A DNA stretch of 10,330 bases, from assembly GCA_001801345.1 (NCBI GenBank), contig MGXJ01000012.1:1-10330 (forward strand), read 5' to 3'. Positions 1 through 6,129 of this stretch are shown in pieces. How positions within the stretch are numbered: position 1 is the first letter of the stretch; each line of letters starts with the position of its first letter. This stretch comes from Gammaproteobacteria bacterium RBG_16_37_9 (GTDB lineage Bacteria > Pseudomonadota > Gammaproteobacteria > UBA9339). Both the position numbers and the translations under genes were made by a program. Under the pieces are notes generated by a model, which saw nothing but the letters and a program-made list of their open reading frames with translations, made no database searches and was not told the DNA's origin.

Positions 1-66
1 GCTGATAAAACCATAACCTTTTGAAGCATTGAACCACTTAACAACACCCGTAACACGATCTGCCAT
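1..66 (-). CDS. Cold-shock protein (CspA family), N-terminal part, cut by window edge
   Basis: Only the first 22 residues are present, read leftwards from an ATG at 66-64. The translation begins MADRVTGVVKWFNASKGYG and continues FIS. It contains the KWFN element and the KGYGFI (RNP1) motif that define the cold-shock domain, a small OB-fold that binds single-stranded RNA or DNA and acts as an RNA chaperone in the cytoplasm. The start is supported by a GAGAAGG ribosome-binding site about 7 nt upstream (74-80, minus strand). The rest of the gene lies left of the window. The family assignment is secure from the motif. Which paralogue it is, and whether it is cold-induced, cannot be told. Confidence 0.93.
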   Translation of the reverse strand, partial: MADRVTGVVKWFNASKGYGFIS

Positions 67-188
67 AATATAACCTTCTCTTTAAAAATTTCAAAATTTA
101 ACCCTTGTAACAATAACACCATCTGCTACAGCGCGGGCATATTACCATAGTTAATATAGAAATGAAAATAATATTTAGCTAGCTTATC
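67..188 (-). promoter_or_regulatory. 5' leader and probable promoter region of the csp gene
   Basis: This 122-nt stretch lies between the stop of the small membrane gene and the csp start. Adjacent to the csp ATG it holds the GAGAAGG ribosome-binding site (74-80). A possible extended -10 element, TGGTAATAT, is read on the minus strand at 147-139; it has no good -35 partner. Transcription from there would give a leader of roughly 65 nt. Long leaders are usual for csp genes, but I see no recognisable cold-box sequence. The ribosome-binding site is well supported; the promoter is tentative. Confidence 0.35.
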
Positions 189-554
189 TTAATGTTGAGA
201 CTTTTTGTCTAAAGACGCTAATTCAATCATCTCACAAATTTTAACTCCTAATAGAAACAAAGTAAAAATTAGAACTGGCACCATTACAATGGATCCTGCT
301 AAGGCAATCATTTCTATAAAGGACATTCCTACAACCACACCTCCAGAAGTAACTGTTCCAGCAGACAACACTTTAGGAAGAACATTTGGCAACATATAAA
401 CTATAACAGCTGCAATCACACCAAGCACAGCAAATACACCAAGGGTGCCAAATACACCAAAAGTAGCACCACCAGTGGATATTTTAAGGTATTTTTCCTT
501 TATTGCGTTTCTTCTTTCTGTTTCTGTAAGCATACTTTCTTTTTCATTATTCAT
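189..554 (-). CDS. Small membrane protein with two predicted transmembrane helices, unknown function
   Basis: A 121-residue protein that I do not recognise. It starts with a charged, probably cytoplasmic segment (about 1-24, rich in E, K and R). A long glycine-rich hydrophobic stretch follows (about 28-55), then a loop containing PNVLPKV, a second hydrophobic helix (about 80-106), and a short polar tail ending DKKSQH. The first helix contains three tandem hexapeptides, TFGVFG, TLGVFA and VLGVIA (residues 31-48). An upstream in-frame GTG (563-561) would add three residues, but it overlaps the Shine-Dalgarno AGGAG. The ATG at 554-552, 8 nt from that site, is therefore the better start. The gene is convergent with nothing and divergent from the HD-GYP gene. 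The ORF, ribosome-binding site and hydrophobic pattern make it a likely real gene; its role is unknown. Confidence 0.72.
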   Translation of the reverse strand: MNNEKESMLTETERRNAIKEKYLKISTGGATFGVFGTLGVFAVLGVIAAVIVYMLPNVLPKVLSAGTVTSGGVVVGMSFIEMIALAGSIVMVPVLIFTLFLLGVKICEMIELASLDKKSQH

Positions 555-718
555 GATAAACACTCCTTTTATTCAGTTAATAACAAGAAACCCTATACAT
601 CTCAACTTACAAAGTGACTCATTCTATCAAAATTTAGCTTATTATTCTAATGTTTTGTCCATAAATACATGAAAATTATCTAGCATCTTTTCAAGATATT
701 AATTATCATAAGAGCCAG
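555..718. other. Divergent intergenic region between the small membrane protein and the HD-GYP gene
   Basis: This gap of about 160 bp must hold the promoters of both divergent genes. Apart from the Shine-Dalgarno site at 563-567 I see no convincing -35/-10 pair on either strand. TTGTCC at 655-660 followed by TTATCT at 676-681 has only 15 nt spacing and is weak. Confidence 0.4.
563..567 (-). promoter_or_regulatory. Shine-Dalgarno site that fixes the start of the small membrane protein
   Basis: AGGAG is read on the minus strand (within AAAAGGAGTG), 8 nt before the ATG at 554. It overlaps the alternative GTG start at 563-561, which argues for the ATG. Confidence 0.75.
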
Positions 719-1969
719 ATGATTACTGAACCAACCAACCTCGAAAAAATATTAAAAACCACACATGAACTCTTGCAAATTCAAGATCTTGATATGCTTC
801 TTGAACACATGCTGACGGAGGCAAGGACTATTATTGGTGCAGACGCTGGTTCTATTTATATTGTTGAGGGCCCTTTACTTAAATTTAGCTACACACAAAA
901 CAGCACATTACAAAAAAAACTGCCCTTTGGCAAAAAACTAATCTACTCAACTTTTAGCATTCAGATAAATAACCAGTCTATTGCTGGGTATGTAGCCAAC
1001 ACTGGACTTATAGCTAATATTACTGATGCTTATCGCCTTGATAACTACCAACCATATTCTTTTGATAAACACTTTGATGATACTACCGGTTACCGCACTC
1101 AATCAATGCTATCGATTCCGATAAAAGCCCCTAGCGGTAAAGTTATTGGAGTAATTCAATTAATCAATGCGCTTACCTTAGATAAAAATGTAAGGGCGTT
1201 TACTGCTACCGAAGAAGCCATAGCACAGCTTTTTGCCGATAGCGCAGCGATAGCCATTGATCGCGCGCAAATGACGCGCGCTATGATTGTCCGCATGAAT
1301 AAAATGATTGAACTTCACGATCCTACTGAAACTGTCGAGCATGCCAATCGTGTTGCCGCCTATTCTGTAGAAATCTACGAGGCATGGGCCCGCAAAAAAG
1401 GCACACCAGAAAGAGAAATTCAACATAATCGCGATACTTTAAGGATGGCAGCTATGCTTCATGATATTGGAAAAATATCTGTTCCAGATTCGGTTTTAAA
1501 GAAACTTGAAGAATTAACCGACGAAGAGAAAAAAATTAAACAGCAACACACTGTGTATGGAGCTAGACTTTTTACTGATATATATTCTGCTTTTGAGGAA
1601 ATGGCTAGATCGATTGCCCTTAACCATCATGAAAAATGGGATGGATCTGGGTATCCTGGATATGTAAGTATCGACAACGGACTGCCACTTCCTGGTTATG
1701 AAAAATCTGAAGGCGTTGCTTTCGGCAAAAGCGGGCTTGAAATCCCAATTTATGGCCGTATAGTTGCACTAGCCAATGCTTATGATACATTAACTTATAA
1801 ATTTATCTCTGATGGTAAAGAATCAGCACCAGACAAAGCCACTAAAGATAAAGCGGTTGAAACAATTCTTGCTAGTTCTGGAACTCTATTCGACCCAGAT
1901 ATAGTGGTGGCATTCATTGGTTGTTTGGATGTTATTAACTCTATTAGCGATCGCTATGGGAAGAGGTAG
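719..1969 (+). CDS. GAF domain plus HD-GYP domain protein (putative cyclic-di-GMP phosphodiesterase or degenerate receptor)
   Basis: The product is a 416-aa cytoplasmic signalling protein with no signal peptide or membrane helix. Residues about 10-185 form a GAF sensor domain, recognisable from the TGYRTQSMLSIPI segment and the following GKVIGVIQLIN strand. Residues about 195-405 form an HD-GYP domain: E204 and H208 ahead of the core, HDIGK (H248, D249), H277, then HHEKWDGSGYP (303-313). HD-GYP domains hydrolyse cyclic-di-GMP using bound metal ions. Two oddities are seen. The usual ALADxYDAL motif reads ALANAYDTL, so the first Asp is Asn353. An extra segment of about 20 residues (roughly 318-342) separates GYP from the RIVALAN helix. 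Activity is therefore uncertain. The start is the first ATG after an in-frame stop at 662-664, with only a weak purine-rich site (AAGAG) before it. The final K-R-stop codons fall inside a repeat element. Confidence 0.9.
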   Translation: MITEPTNLEKILKTTHELLQIQDLDMLLEHMLTEARTIIGADAGSIYIVEGPLLKFSYTQNSTLQKKLPFGKKLIYSTFSIQINNQSIAGYVANTGLIANITDAYRLDNYQPYSFDKHFDDTTGYRTQSMLSIPIKAPSGKVIGVIQLINALTLDKNVRAFTATEEAIAQLFADSAAIAIDRAQMTRAMIVRMNKMIELHDPTETVEHANRVAAYSVEIYEAWARKKGTPEREIQHNRDTLRMAAMLHDIGKISVPDSVLKKLEELTDEEKKIKQQHTVYGARLFTDIYSAFEEMARSIALNHHEKWDGSGYPGYVSIDNGLPLPGYEKSEGVAFGKSGLEIPIYGRIVALANAYDTLTYKFISDGKESAPDKATKDKAVETILASSGTLFDPDIVVAFIGCLDVINSISDRYGKR

Positions 1970-2038
1970 CCGCAGGCCCCGTTTGGAAACATAACGGGGT
2001 AAACTTTAGCCTGCGTTGCTAGAAAGCGGCAGGCTACC
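1963..2038 (-). repeat. Palindromic repeat family 1, copy A (inverted orientation)
   Basis: This is an inverted copy of the element found at 4437-4522 and 8585-8670. It starts GAGGTAGCCGCAGG and ends GGCTACC. Its core, CCCCGTTTGG...CATAACGGGG, forms a hairpin, flanked by an outer stem CCTGCG/CGCAGG. In the other two copies that outer stem is TCTGCG/CGCAGA, a compensatory pair change. The left part (2012-2038) is divergent from the other copies. It carries the stop codon of the upstream HD-GYP gene (TAG, 1967-1969). It lacks a T-run after the hairpin, so it is not a typical intrinsic terminator, though it could block 3' exonucleases. Confidence 0.85.
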
Positions 2039-2073
2039 AAATATAAATTTATAATGTTTTTAGGTTCAAATCT

Positions 2074-3105
2074 ATGCTAAAACAAATTGTAATTATTGTA
2101 TTTTTACTGACTTTTTGCTGCTCCAATGTAGCGCTAGCAGCAAGCAAACCCAAGACAATGCCGCCAGTTTTTGTTGAAACAATTACGGTACAAACCACTT
2201 CACATCAAGACCAAATTTCGTCAACAGGATCCTTGCTATCCATTCCTGGAATTATAGTAAAACCAGAAATTTCCGGGCGCATTACCAAAATTTACTTCAA
2301 TTCCGGAGATGTTGTGCAAAAAGGCGCTCTCTTAATTGAGATTAATCCGGATATTATCAAAGCAACGTTGGTGCAAGCTCTGGCAGAATTAAAACTTAAT
2401 AAACTTAATTTCGATCGTTCTGCTACGCTTTACAAAACTCGTGATATATCCAAATCTGATTTGGATCAGGCTTTAGCAAATTATAGCTCTGCCAAGGCAA
2501 GTGTTGAGAGCGCACAAGCTCAATTACAACAAACAACCATTGTTGCTCCATTTACAGGCAAACTTGGTTTAAGCCAGGTTAACGTGGGTGACTATGTAAC
2601 CGCTGGACAAAATATCGTAAATCTACAAACTCTCGACCCGTTAAAAGTTGATTTCAGCATCCCAGAGCTATATCAAAGTAAAGTTGCTATCGGTCAAATA
2701 CTATCACTACGTTCCGACGCTTATCCTAATGAAACTTTCAGCGGCAAAGTAGAGGCATTTGAGTCCCTAATCAACCAAAACAATCGCACTTTAAACGTTC
2801 GCGCTAATGTTCCAAATAAAAACGGCAAACTAATTCCTGGTGGCTTTGTTGAAATCAATCTACAATTTGCCAAACAACAATTAATCATGATCCAGCAAAC
2901 AGCTATAGTTTACGATCCAAGCGGTAACTATGTTTACAAGGTTGTTGCAGGTAAAGCAGAAAAAACCTCTGTAGTTCTTGGCGAAAAAAATAGTGATGAT
3001 GTTACAATCAAATCTGGTTTAAAAATTGGCGATGTAGTTGTTACAGCTGGACAAATAAAGATATCTCCAGGAGCACAAGTAATACTCGCTGGAAGCAAAC
3101 CTTAA
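2074..3105 (+). CDS. RND-type efflux periplasmic adaptor (membrane fusion protein, HlyD/AcrA family)
   Basis: The product is a 343-aa secreted adaptor. Residues 1-22 form a signal peptide with a hydrophobic core (IVIIVFLLTF) and an ALA cleavage site before ASKP. The Cys pair in it does not fit a lipobox. The first half of a lipoyl-like barrel-sandwich domain lies at about 60-93 (PEISGRITKIYFNSGDVVQKG). A short helical hairpin of about 60 residues spans 94-153. The second lipoyl half lies at 154-186 (VAPFTGKLG...VNVGDYV). A beta-barrel spans 190-268, and a membrane-proximal domain ends in VVVTAGQIKISPGAQV. Such adaptors bridge an inner-membrane RND pump and an outer-membrane channel. No pump gene follows; the next gene is atpI. 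The short hairpin resembles the MexJ/VmeI/MdtA-like class more than AcrA, but this was not tested. ATG 2074 has an AGG at 2062-2064. Confidence 0.9.
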   Translation: MLKQIVIIVFLLTFCCSNVALAASKPKTMPPVFVETITVQTTSHQDQISSTGSLLSIPGIIVKPEISGRITKIYFNSGDVVQKGALLIEINPDIIKATLVQALAELKLNKLNFDRSATLYKTRDISKSDLDQALANYSSAKASVESAQAQLQQTTIVAPFTGKLGLSQVNVGDYVTAGQNIVNLQTLDPLKVDFSIPELYQSKVAIGQILSLRSDAYPNETFSGKVEAFESLINQNNRTLNVRANVPNKNGKLIPGGFVEINLQFAKQQLIMIQQTAIVYDPSGNYVYKVVAGKAEKTSVVLGEKNSDDVTIKSGLKIGDVVVTAGQIKISPGAQVILAGSKP

Positions 3106-3113
3106 TCCAAGCT

Positions 3114-3257
3114 CGTCATAGCGCAGATCTGAGATCCTCGCGTCAAGCATCCTCGGGCAAAGACCCGAGGAGGATGACAATAGAGAGAATGTCATCCTCG
3201 GACAAGCGAAGCGCAGACCCGAGGATCTCAAGAAAATAAATGCCGGGATCCTCAAAG
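3114..3257. repeat. Repeat family 3 cluster: CCTCGG-type hairpins upstream of atpI
   Basis: The gap between the adaptor gene and atpI is filled with palindromic fragments. One perfect hairpin is CCTCGGG-CAAAGA-CCCGAGG (3151-3170). A second, at 3191-3229, has arms ATCCTCGG (3194-3201) and CCGAGGAT (3219-3226) around a 17-nt loop ACAAGCGAAGCGCAGAC. Further fragments are GAGATCCTCG (3131-3140) and CCGGGATCCTC (3243-3253). The segment 3191-3220 recurs at 10236-10265 with a single difference. The cluster reaches the proposed start of atpI. No T-run follows the hairpins and no convincing promoter is visible, so how the ATP operon is initiated is unclear. Confidence 0.85.
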
Positions 3258-3629
3258 ATGCTAAATAGTTATAAAAACTACTGCTCAATTTTATTTCAGT
3301 TAATTTTACTGATACTTTTTGCTACAATTTGGGCTTTTATAATTGGTTGGCTTGGTTTTAAATCTGCTTTACTAGGAGGTCTTGCTTGGATTATTCCGAA
3401 CTCATATTTCATATGGAAATCACACCAAGCAAAATCTCTTTACGATACTAAAAAAATCTTAAAATGCTTTTTTATAAGCGAAACAATTAAGATGTTGTTA
3501 AGCTTTGGAATAGTAGCTTTAATTTTACTAACTTGTGTTATAGATAAAATAGCTTTTTTAAGCAGTTATATTATTGTAATATTAATCTCGGCTTTAATCT
3601 CTTTTTGGCGCGGAATAGAAAAATGGTAA
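3240..3629 (+). CDS. atpI: ATP synthase protein I (AtpI)
   Basis: The product is a 129-aa, very hydrophobic protein with about four membrane helices (about 15-37, 40-57, 76-98 and 104-123). The segment ALLGGLAWIIPNSYFIWKS and the following ISETIKMLLSFG match the usual AtpI pattern (GGL..LPN.. and GE..K). AtpI is a small accessory protein, not part of the final enzyme, that helps assemble the c-ring. It is the first gene of the operon and overlaps atpB by 7 nt. The start is uncertain: ATG 3240 gives MPGSSK and lies within the repeat cluster, whereas ATG 3258 (MLNSYKN) would begin at the first non-repeat residue. Neither has a good Shine-Dalgarno site. Sequence similarity is weak, as is normal for AtpI, but position and topology agree. 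Confidence 0.85.
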   Translation: MPGSSKMLNSYKNYCSILFQLILLILFATIWAFIIGWLGFKSALLGGLAWIIPNSYFIWKSHQAKSLYDTKKILKCFFISETIKMLLSFGIVALILLTCVIDKIAFLSSYIIVILISALISFWRGIEKW

Positions 3630-4423
3630 CTTCTTTACCACTAACTGAATCAGAATATATTCAACATCATTTGACTTACTATCAATTGAATTTGCGCACT
3701 CTTACCATTGGTAATGGCGGTGGTTTTTGGACGCTTAATCTTGATACGTTATCCTTGACAATATTTTCCGGGATCTTAATTGTATCCCTGTTTTACTTCG
3801 TTATAAAAAACTTTAATAGCGAGCGTCCAGGCAAACTACAAACAGCTATCGAAATGGCCGTAGAGTCTTTACAAAATCTCATAAAAGAGATGTTTCATGG
3901 AGAAGACAAACTAATAGCACCTCTGGCCCTAACCATTTTCTCCTGGATTTTTGTATTAAACTCTTTTGATCTGGTTCCTGTTGATTTCTTACCAAGGATC
4001 CTGCTTTTTTTCGGCATCGAACATTTTCGCACGGTGCCCACCGACGATGTTAATCTTACCTTTGCCTTATCGTTTAGCGTTTTCTTGCTAGTAATTTATT
4101 ATAATTTCAAAGGTAAGGGCTGTGTTAATCTAACCAAGGAGGTTTTTTCATCACCATTTGGGATATGGCTTGCTCCCATAAATTTTATTTTTAGAATAAT
4201 AGAAGAAGCAGTCAAGCCACTATCGTTATCACTACGACTTTTTGGTAATATGTTTGCCGGCGAGTTAATATTTCTGCTGATAGCCACTATGCCATGGTGG
4301 ATCCAGTGGACAGCAGGCGGAATTTGGTCTATTTTCCACATACTCGTTATTTCAATTCAAGCTTTCATTTTTATGATGTTAACAGTTGTTTATTTAAGTA
4401 TGGCGCATGAATCTGGGCACTAA
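3623..4423 (+). CDS. atpB: ATP synthase Fo subunit a
   Basis: This is the 266-aa membrane subunit that, with the c-ring, forms the proton path. It holds the essential arginine in SLSLRLFGNMFAGELIF (R205), the nearby Glu (E214), and in the last helix FHILVISIQAFIFMML the His (H239) and Gln (Q246) equivalent to E. coli H245 and Q252. The C-terminus VVYLSMAHESGH matches the gammaproteobacterial form. A TTG at 3605 would extend the protein by six residues (MARNRK). The ATG at 3623, which overlaps the atpI stop (ATGGTAA), is the likelier start, with a GGAA about 8 nt upstream and translational coupling to atpI. Length is normal (271 aa in E. coli). Confidence 0.97.
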   Translation: MVTSLPLTESEYIQHHLTYYQLNLRTLTIGNGGGFWTLNLDTLSLTIFSGILIVSLFYFVIKNFNSERPGKLQTAIEMAVESLQNLIKEMFHGEDKLIAPLALTIFSWIFVLNSFDLVPVDFLPRILLFFGIEHFRTVPTDDVNLTFALSFSVFLLVIYYNFKGKGCVNLTKEVFSSPFGIWLAPINFIFRIIEEAVKPLSLSLRLFGNMFAGELIFLLIATMPWWIQWTAGGIWSIFHILVISIQAFIFMMLTVVYLSMAHESGH

Positions 4424-4436
4424 TGAGGTAGGGGGT

Positions 4437-4535
4437 GGTAGCCGCAAGCTTTAGCTTGCGCTTTATAAAAACGCAGACTAAAGTTTACCCCGTTATGTTT
4501 CTAAACGGGGTCTGCGGCTACCTCTTGCGGCTACC
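4437..4535 (+). repeat. Palindromic repeat family 1, copy B (between atpB and atpE)
   Basis: The 86-bp core (4437-4522) is bounded by perfect 10-bp inverted repeats, GGTAGCCGCA and TGCGGCTACC. It contains a first hairpin, CGCAAGCTTTAGCTTGCG, and a second with stem CCCCGTT/AACGGGG inside an outer stem CGCAGA/TCTGCG. It matches copy C at 83 of 86 positions, counted by eye. A second right-end fragment, TGCGGCTACC (4526-4535), follows. The element accounts for about half of the 189-nt atpB-atpE gap. It must be read through for atpE to be expressed from the operon promoter. Confidence 0.9.
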
Positions 4536-4601
4536 ACGCTACAGCTTTCATTATTGTCATGTAGTAAACAGCCAATGCGTTATTTTTTAAACTTTTTTAT
4601 T

Positions 4602-4606
4602 AGGAG
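4602..4606 (+). promoter_or_regulatory. Shine-Dalgarno site of atpE (GTG start)
   Basis: AGGAG lies 6 nt before a GTG start in a very A/T-rich leader (TTTTTTAAACTTTTTTATT). This is the strongest ribosome-binding site in the operon and fixes the unusual GTG start of atpE. Strong initiation fits the high c-subunit copy number needed. Confidence 0.85.
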
Positions 4607-4612
4607 AATATT

Positions 4613-4915
4613 GTGGAACTAGCAATTTTAATTACCAAGATGCAAATTGTCACTGCTATAGTAGCGGCCGTATTGATTATTGTAGCGGCTATCGGAACAA
4701 CCTTTGGTTTCTCGATGCTTGGCGGTAAATTCCTAGAAAGCACAGCTCGCCAGCCAGAATTAGCCCAACTGCTAATGATGCGCATGTTTTTAATGGCCGG
4801 GTTAGTAGATGCCTTTGCTGCAATCGCGGTAGCTACTGGATTATTGCTAGTTTTCGGGAGCAATCCATTTTTAGCGGCTATCGTTAAAGCGGCCGCAGGA
4901 ACCTTAACTGTATAG
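4613..4915 (+). CDS. atpE: ATP synthase Fo subunit c (proteolipid)
   Basis: The product is 100 aa and begins with GTG. It forms the proton-carrying rotor ring in the membrane. Helix 1 spans about 12-37 and ends in LGGKFLESTARQPE, the polar loop (RQP) that contacts the gamma and epsilon subunits. Helix 2 contains the proton-binding aspartate in MAGLVDAFAA (D66, equivalent to E. coli D61). The residues around it point to H+ rather than Na+ coupling. In helix 1, S34 occupies the place of a conserved glycine and T30 that of a small residue. The protein is about 20 residues longer than E. coli AtpE, with extra residues at both ends (C-terminus FGSNPFLAAIVKAAAGTLTV). It stands alone between two gaps of about 190-200 nt. 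Confidence 0.97.
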   Translation: MELAILITKMQIVTAIVAAVLIIVAAIGTTFGFSMLGGKFLESTARQPELAQLLMMRMFLMAGLVDAFAAIAVATGLLLVFGSNPFLAAIVKAAAGTLTV

Positions 4916-4957
4916 TAAACGAAAGTTGGATTTCATGGTAAAGTTGCTAGTGGAGCT

Positions 4958-5082
4958 ATACCCTTCGATAATTGAATTTAGACGCGAAGCCAAGTTACGA
5001 GCACCCGGAGTTTACTTTTTACGTAAATGAGGAGTGCGAGTAGCGCAGGCGACAAAGTATAAATTCAATTAGCGAAGGGTAT
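4958..5082. repeat. MITE-like element with 23-bp terminal inverted repeats, between atpE and atpF
   Basis: The 125-bp element begins ATACCCTTCGATAATTGA (4958) and ends TTCAATTAGCGAAGGGTAT (5082). The two ends are 23-bp inverted repeats with a single mismatch. The interior is partly palindromic: GCAC at 5001 with GTGC at 5034, and TTTAC at 5011 with GTAAA at 5023. It contains no ORF. I see no clear target duplication. This is the only copy in the window. The family resembles small non-coding palindromic repeats scattered in many gammaproteobacterial genomes; whether it is mobile is unknown. In the atp mRNA it would fold into a long hairpin. Confidence 0.85.
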
Positions 5083-5117
5083 GTAGATTCCGTAAAAAAT
5101 CAATCCGAGAGAAACTA

Positions 5118-5588
5118 ATGAATATTAATTTAACCTTGTTTGGCGAGATGCTTACCTTCGCTATATTAGTCTGGGTAATAATGAAATATATCTGGCCGCC
5201 TCTTATGAAAGCTATTCAAGAGCGCCAGGAAAAAATCGCTGCTGGTCTAGAAGCTGCCCAGCGTGGGCAACGTGAATTGAAATTAATTCAAACAAATGCA
5301 GCTGAACAAATACATCAAGCAAAAATCAAAGCTTCTACTATTTTGGATCAAGCTAACCAACAGGCAACTGCTTTTATTGAAGAAGGCAAGGCGAGTGCTC
5401 AAACAGAGCGAGCTAAAATACTTGCTCAAGCTAAGCTCAATATTGAGCAAGAGATAAATAAAACCAAAGATGAATTACAACAACATGTTGTCGATTTAGT
5501 AATTGCTACTACTGAAAAATTATTACAACAAAAAATCGATGAGACTACTCAAAAAAACTTAATTAATAAATTGATAACAAATATCTGA
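5118..5588 (+). CDS. atpF: ATP synthase Fo subunit b
   Basis: The product is a 156-aa peripheral stalk subunit, the same length as in E. coli. One N-terminal membrane helix (about 5-26, MLTFAILVWVIMKYIWPPLM) is followed by a long charged alpha-helical arm rich in Q, A, E and K (about 30-145). The arm dimerises and reaches the delta subunit at the top of F1. The motif ERQEKIAAGLEAAQRGQREL matches the conserved start of the arm. ATG 5118 has a modest GAGAGA about 5 nt upstream. The preceding gap holds the 125-bp palindromic element. The gene ends 2 nt before atpH and begins the tightly packed block atpF-H-A-G. Confidence 0.97.
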   Translation: MNINLTLFGEMLTFAILVWVIMKYIWPPLMKAIQERQEKIAAGLEAAQRGQRELKLIQTNAAEQIHQAKIKASTILDQANQQATAFIEEGKASAQTERAKILAQAKLNIEQEINKTKDELQQHVVDLVIATTEKLLQQKIDETTQKNLINKLITNI

Positions 5589-5590
5589 AT

Positions 5591-6127
5591 ATGGCTACCA
5601 ACCTAACCACAGCTAGACCTTATGCCAAAGCAATCTTCGATTTGGCTTTGCGTAGGCAGCAGCTTTTACAATGGCAGCATCTATTAAAAATGCTAACTGT
5701 AGTGGCTTTAGAGTGCAAAAAAAGAAAACTGCTGAGCAATCCACAAATCAAATCAGAACAAAAAATAGATTTTTTTTCTGATGCAATTAATAAATTTCCA
5801 GAAGCTACGAATTTAGTAACATTACTAGCAACACGCAAAAATTTAGCTCTGCTACCAGATATAGCTTCTGTTTATCAAAAACTACTTCTTGCTCATAACA
5901 AAACCCTGGAGATAAAAATAGTATCAGCATGCGAATTAACTCCAACCCAAAAGGAACAATTTCTCGTCGCACTACAAAAGCGCTATAATTGCGAGATTTT
6001 ATTACAGTGCCATATCGACTCTGCCTTAATTGGCGGCGCTGTAGTCTATATCTCAGATAAAGTAATAGATGGATCAATTAAAGGCATGCTCCAAAAACTA
6101 AAACTTAATTTACTTTTTAAAGACTAA
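5591..6127 (+). CDS. atpH: ATP synthase F1 subunit delta
   Basis: The product is 178 aa (177 in E. coli). It caps the alpha/beta hexamer and joins it to the b-subunit stalk. The N-terminal domain opens with ARPYAKAIFDLA, a hallmark of the delta/OSCP family. The C-terminal domain carries the conserved VIDGSIKGMLQKL. The first ATG, 2 nt after the atpF stop, lacks a Shine-Dalgarno site, so coupled translation from atpF is likely. The middle of the protein is poorly conserved, as is normal for delta. Confidence 0.96.
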   Translation: MATNLTTARPYAKAIFDLALRRQQLLQWQHLLKMLTVVALECKKRKLLSNPQIKSEQKIDFFSDAINKFPEATNLVTLLATRKNLALLPDIASVYQKLLLAHNKTLEIKIVSACELTPTQKEQFLVALQKRYNCEILLQCHIDSALIGGAVVYISDKVIDGSIKGMLQKLKLNLLFKD

Positions 6128-6129
6128 CT

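Noticed and set aside
205..672. Two plus-strand open frames opposite the small membrane protein
   Set aside because: The minus-strand frame has a good Shine-Dalgarno site and a coherent two-helix pattern; the plus-strand frames are its complements and look like no protein.
1976..2000. CCCCGTT hairpins as intrinsic terminators
   Set aside because: None of the three copies is followed by a T-run, and two copies lie inside an operon whose downstream genes must be transcribed.
2050..2055. TATAAT upstream of the adaptor gene
   Set aside because: It is a perfect -10 hexamer, but no -35 is found at 16-18 nt and it lies only 19 nt from the start codon in A/T-rich DNA, so a chance match is likely.
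3114..3257. CRISPR-like array from repeated CCTCGG units
   Set aside because: The units are irregular in length and spacing, overlap as palindromes, and no cas gene is near.
3605..3622. TTG start extending atpB by six residues
   Set aside because: The ATG at 3623 overlaps the atpI stop in the usual coupled fashion, and the extra MARNRK is not expected in the family.
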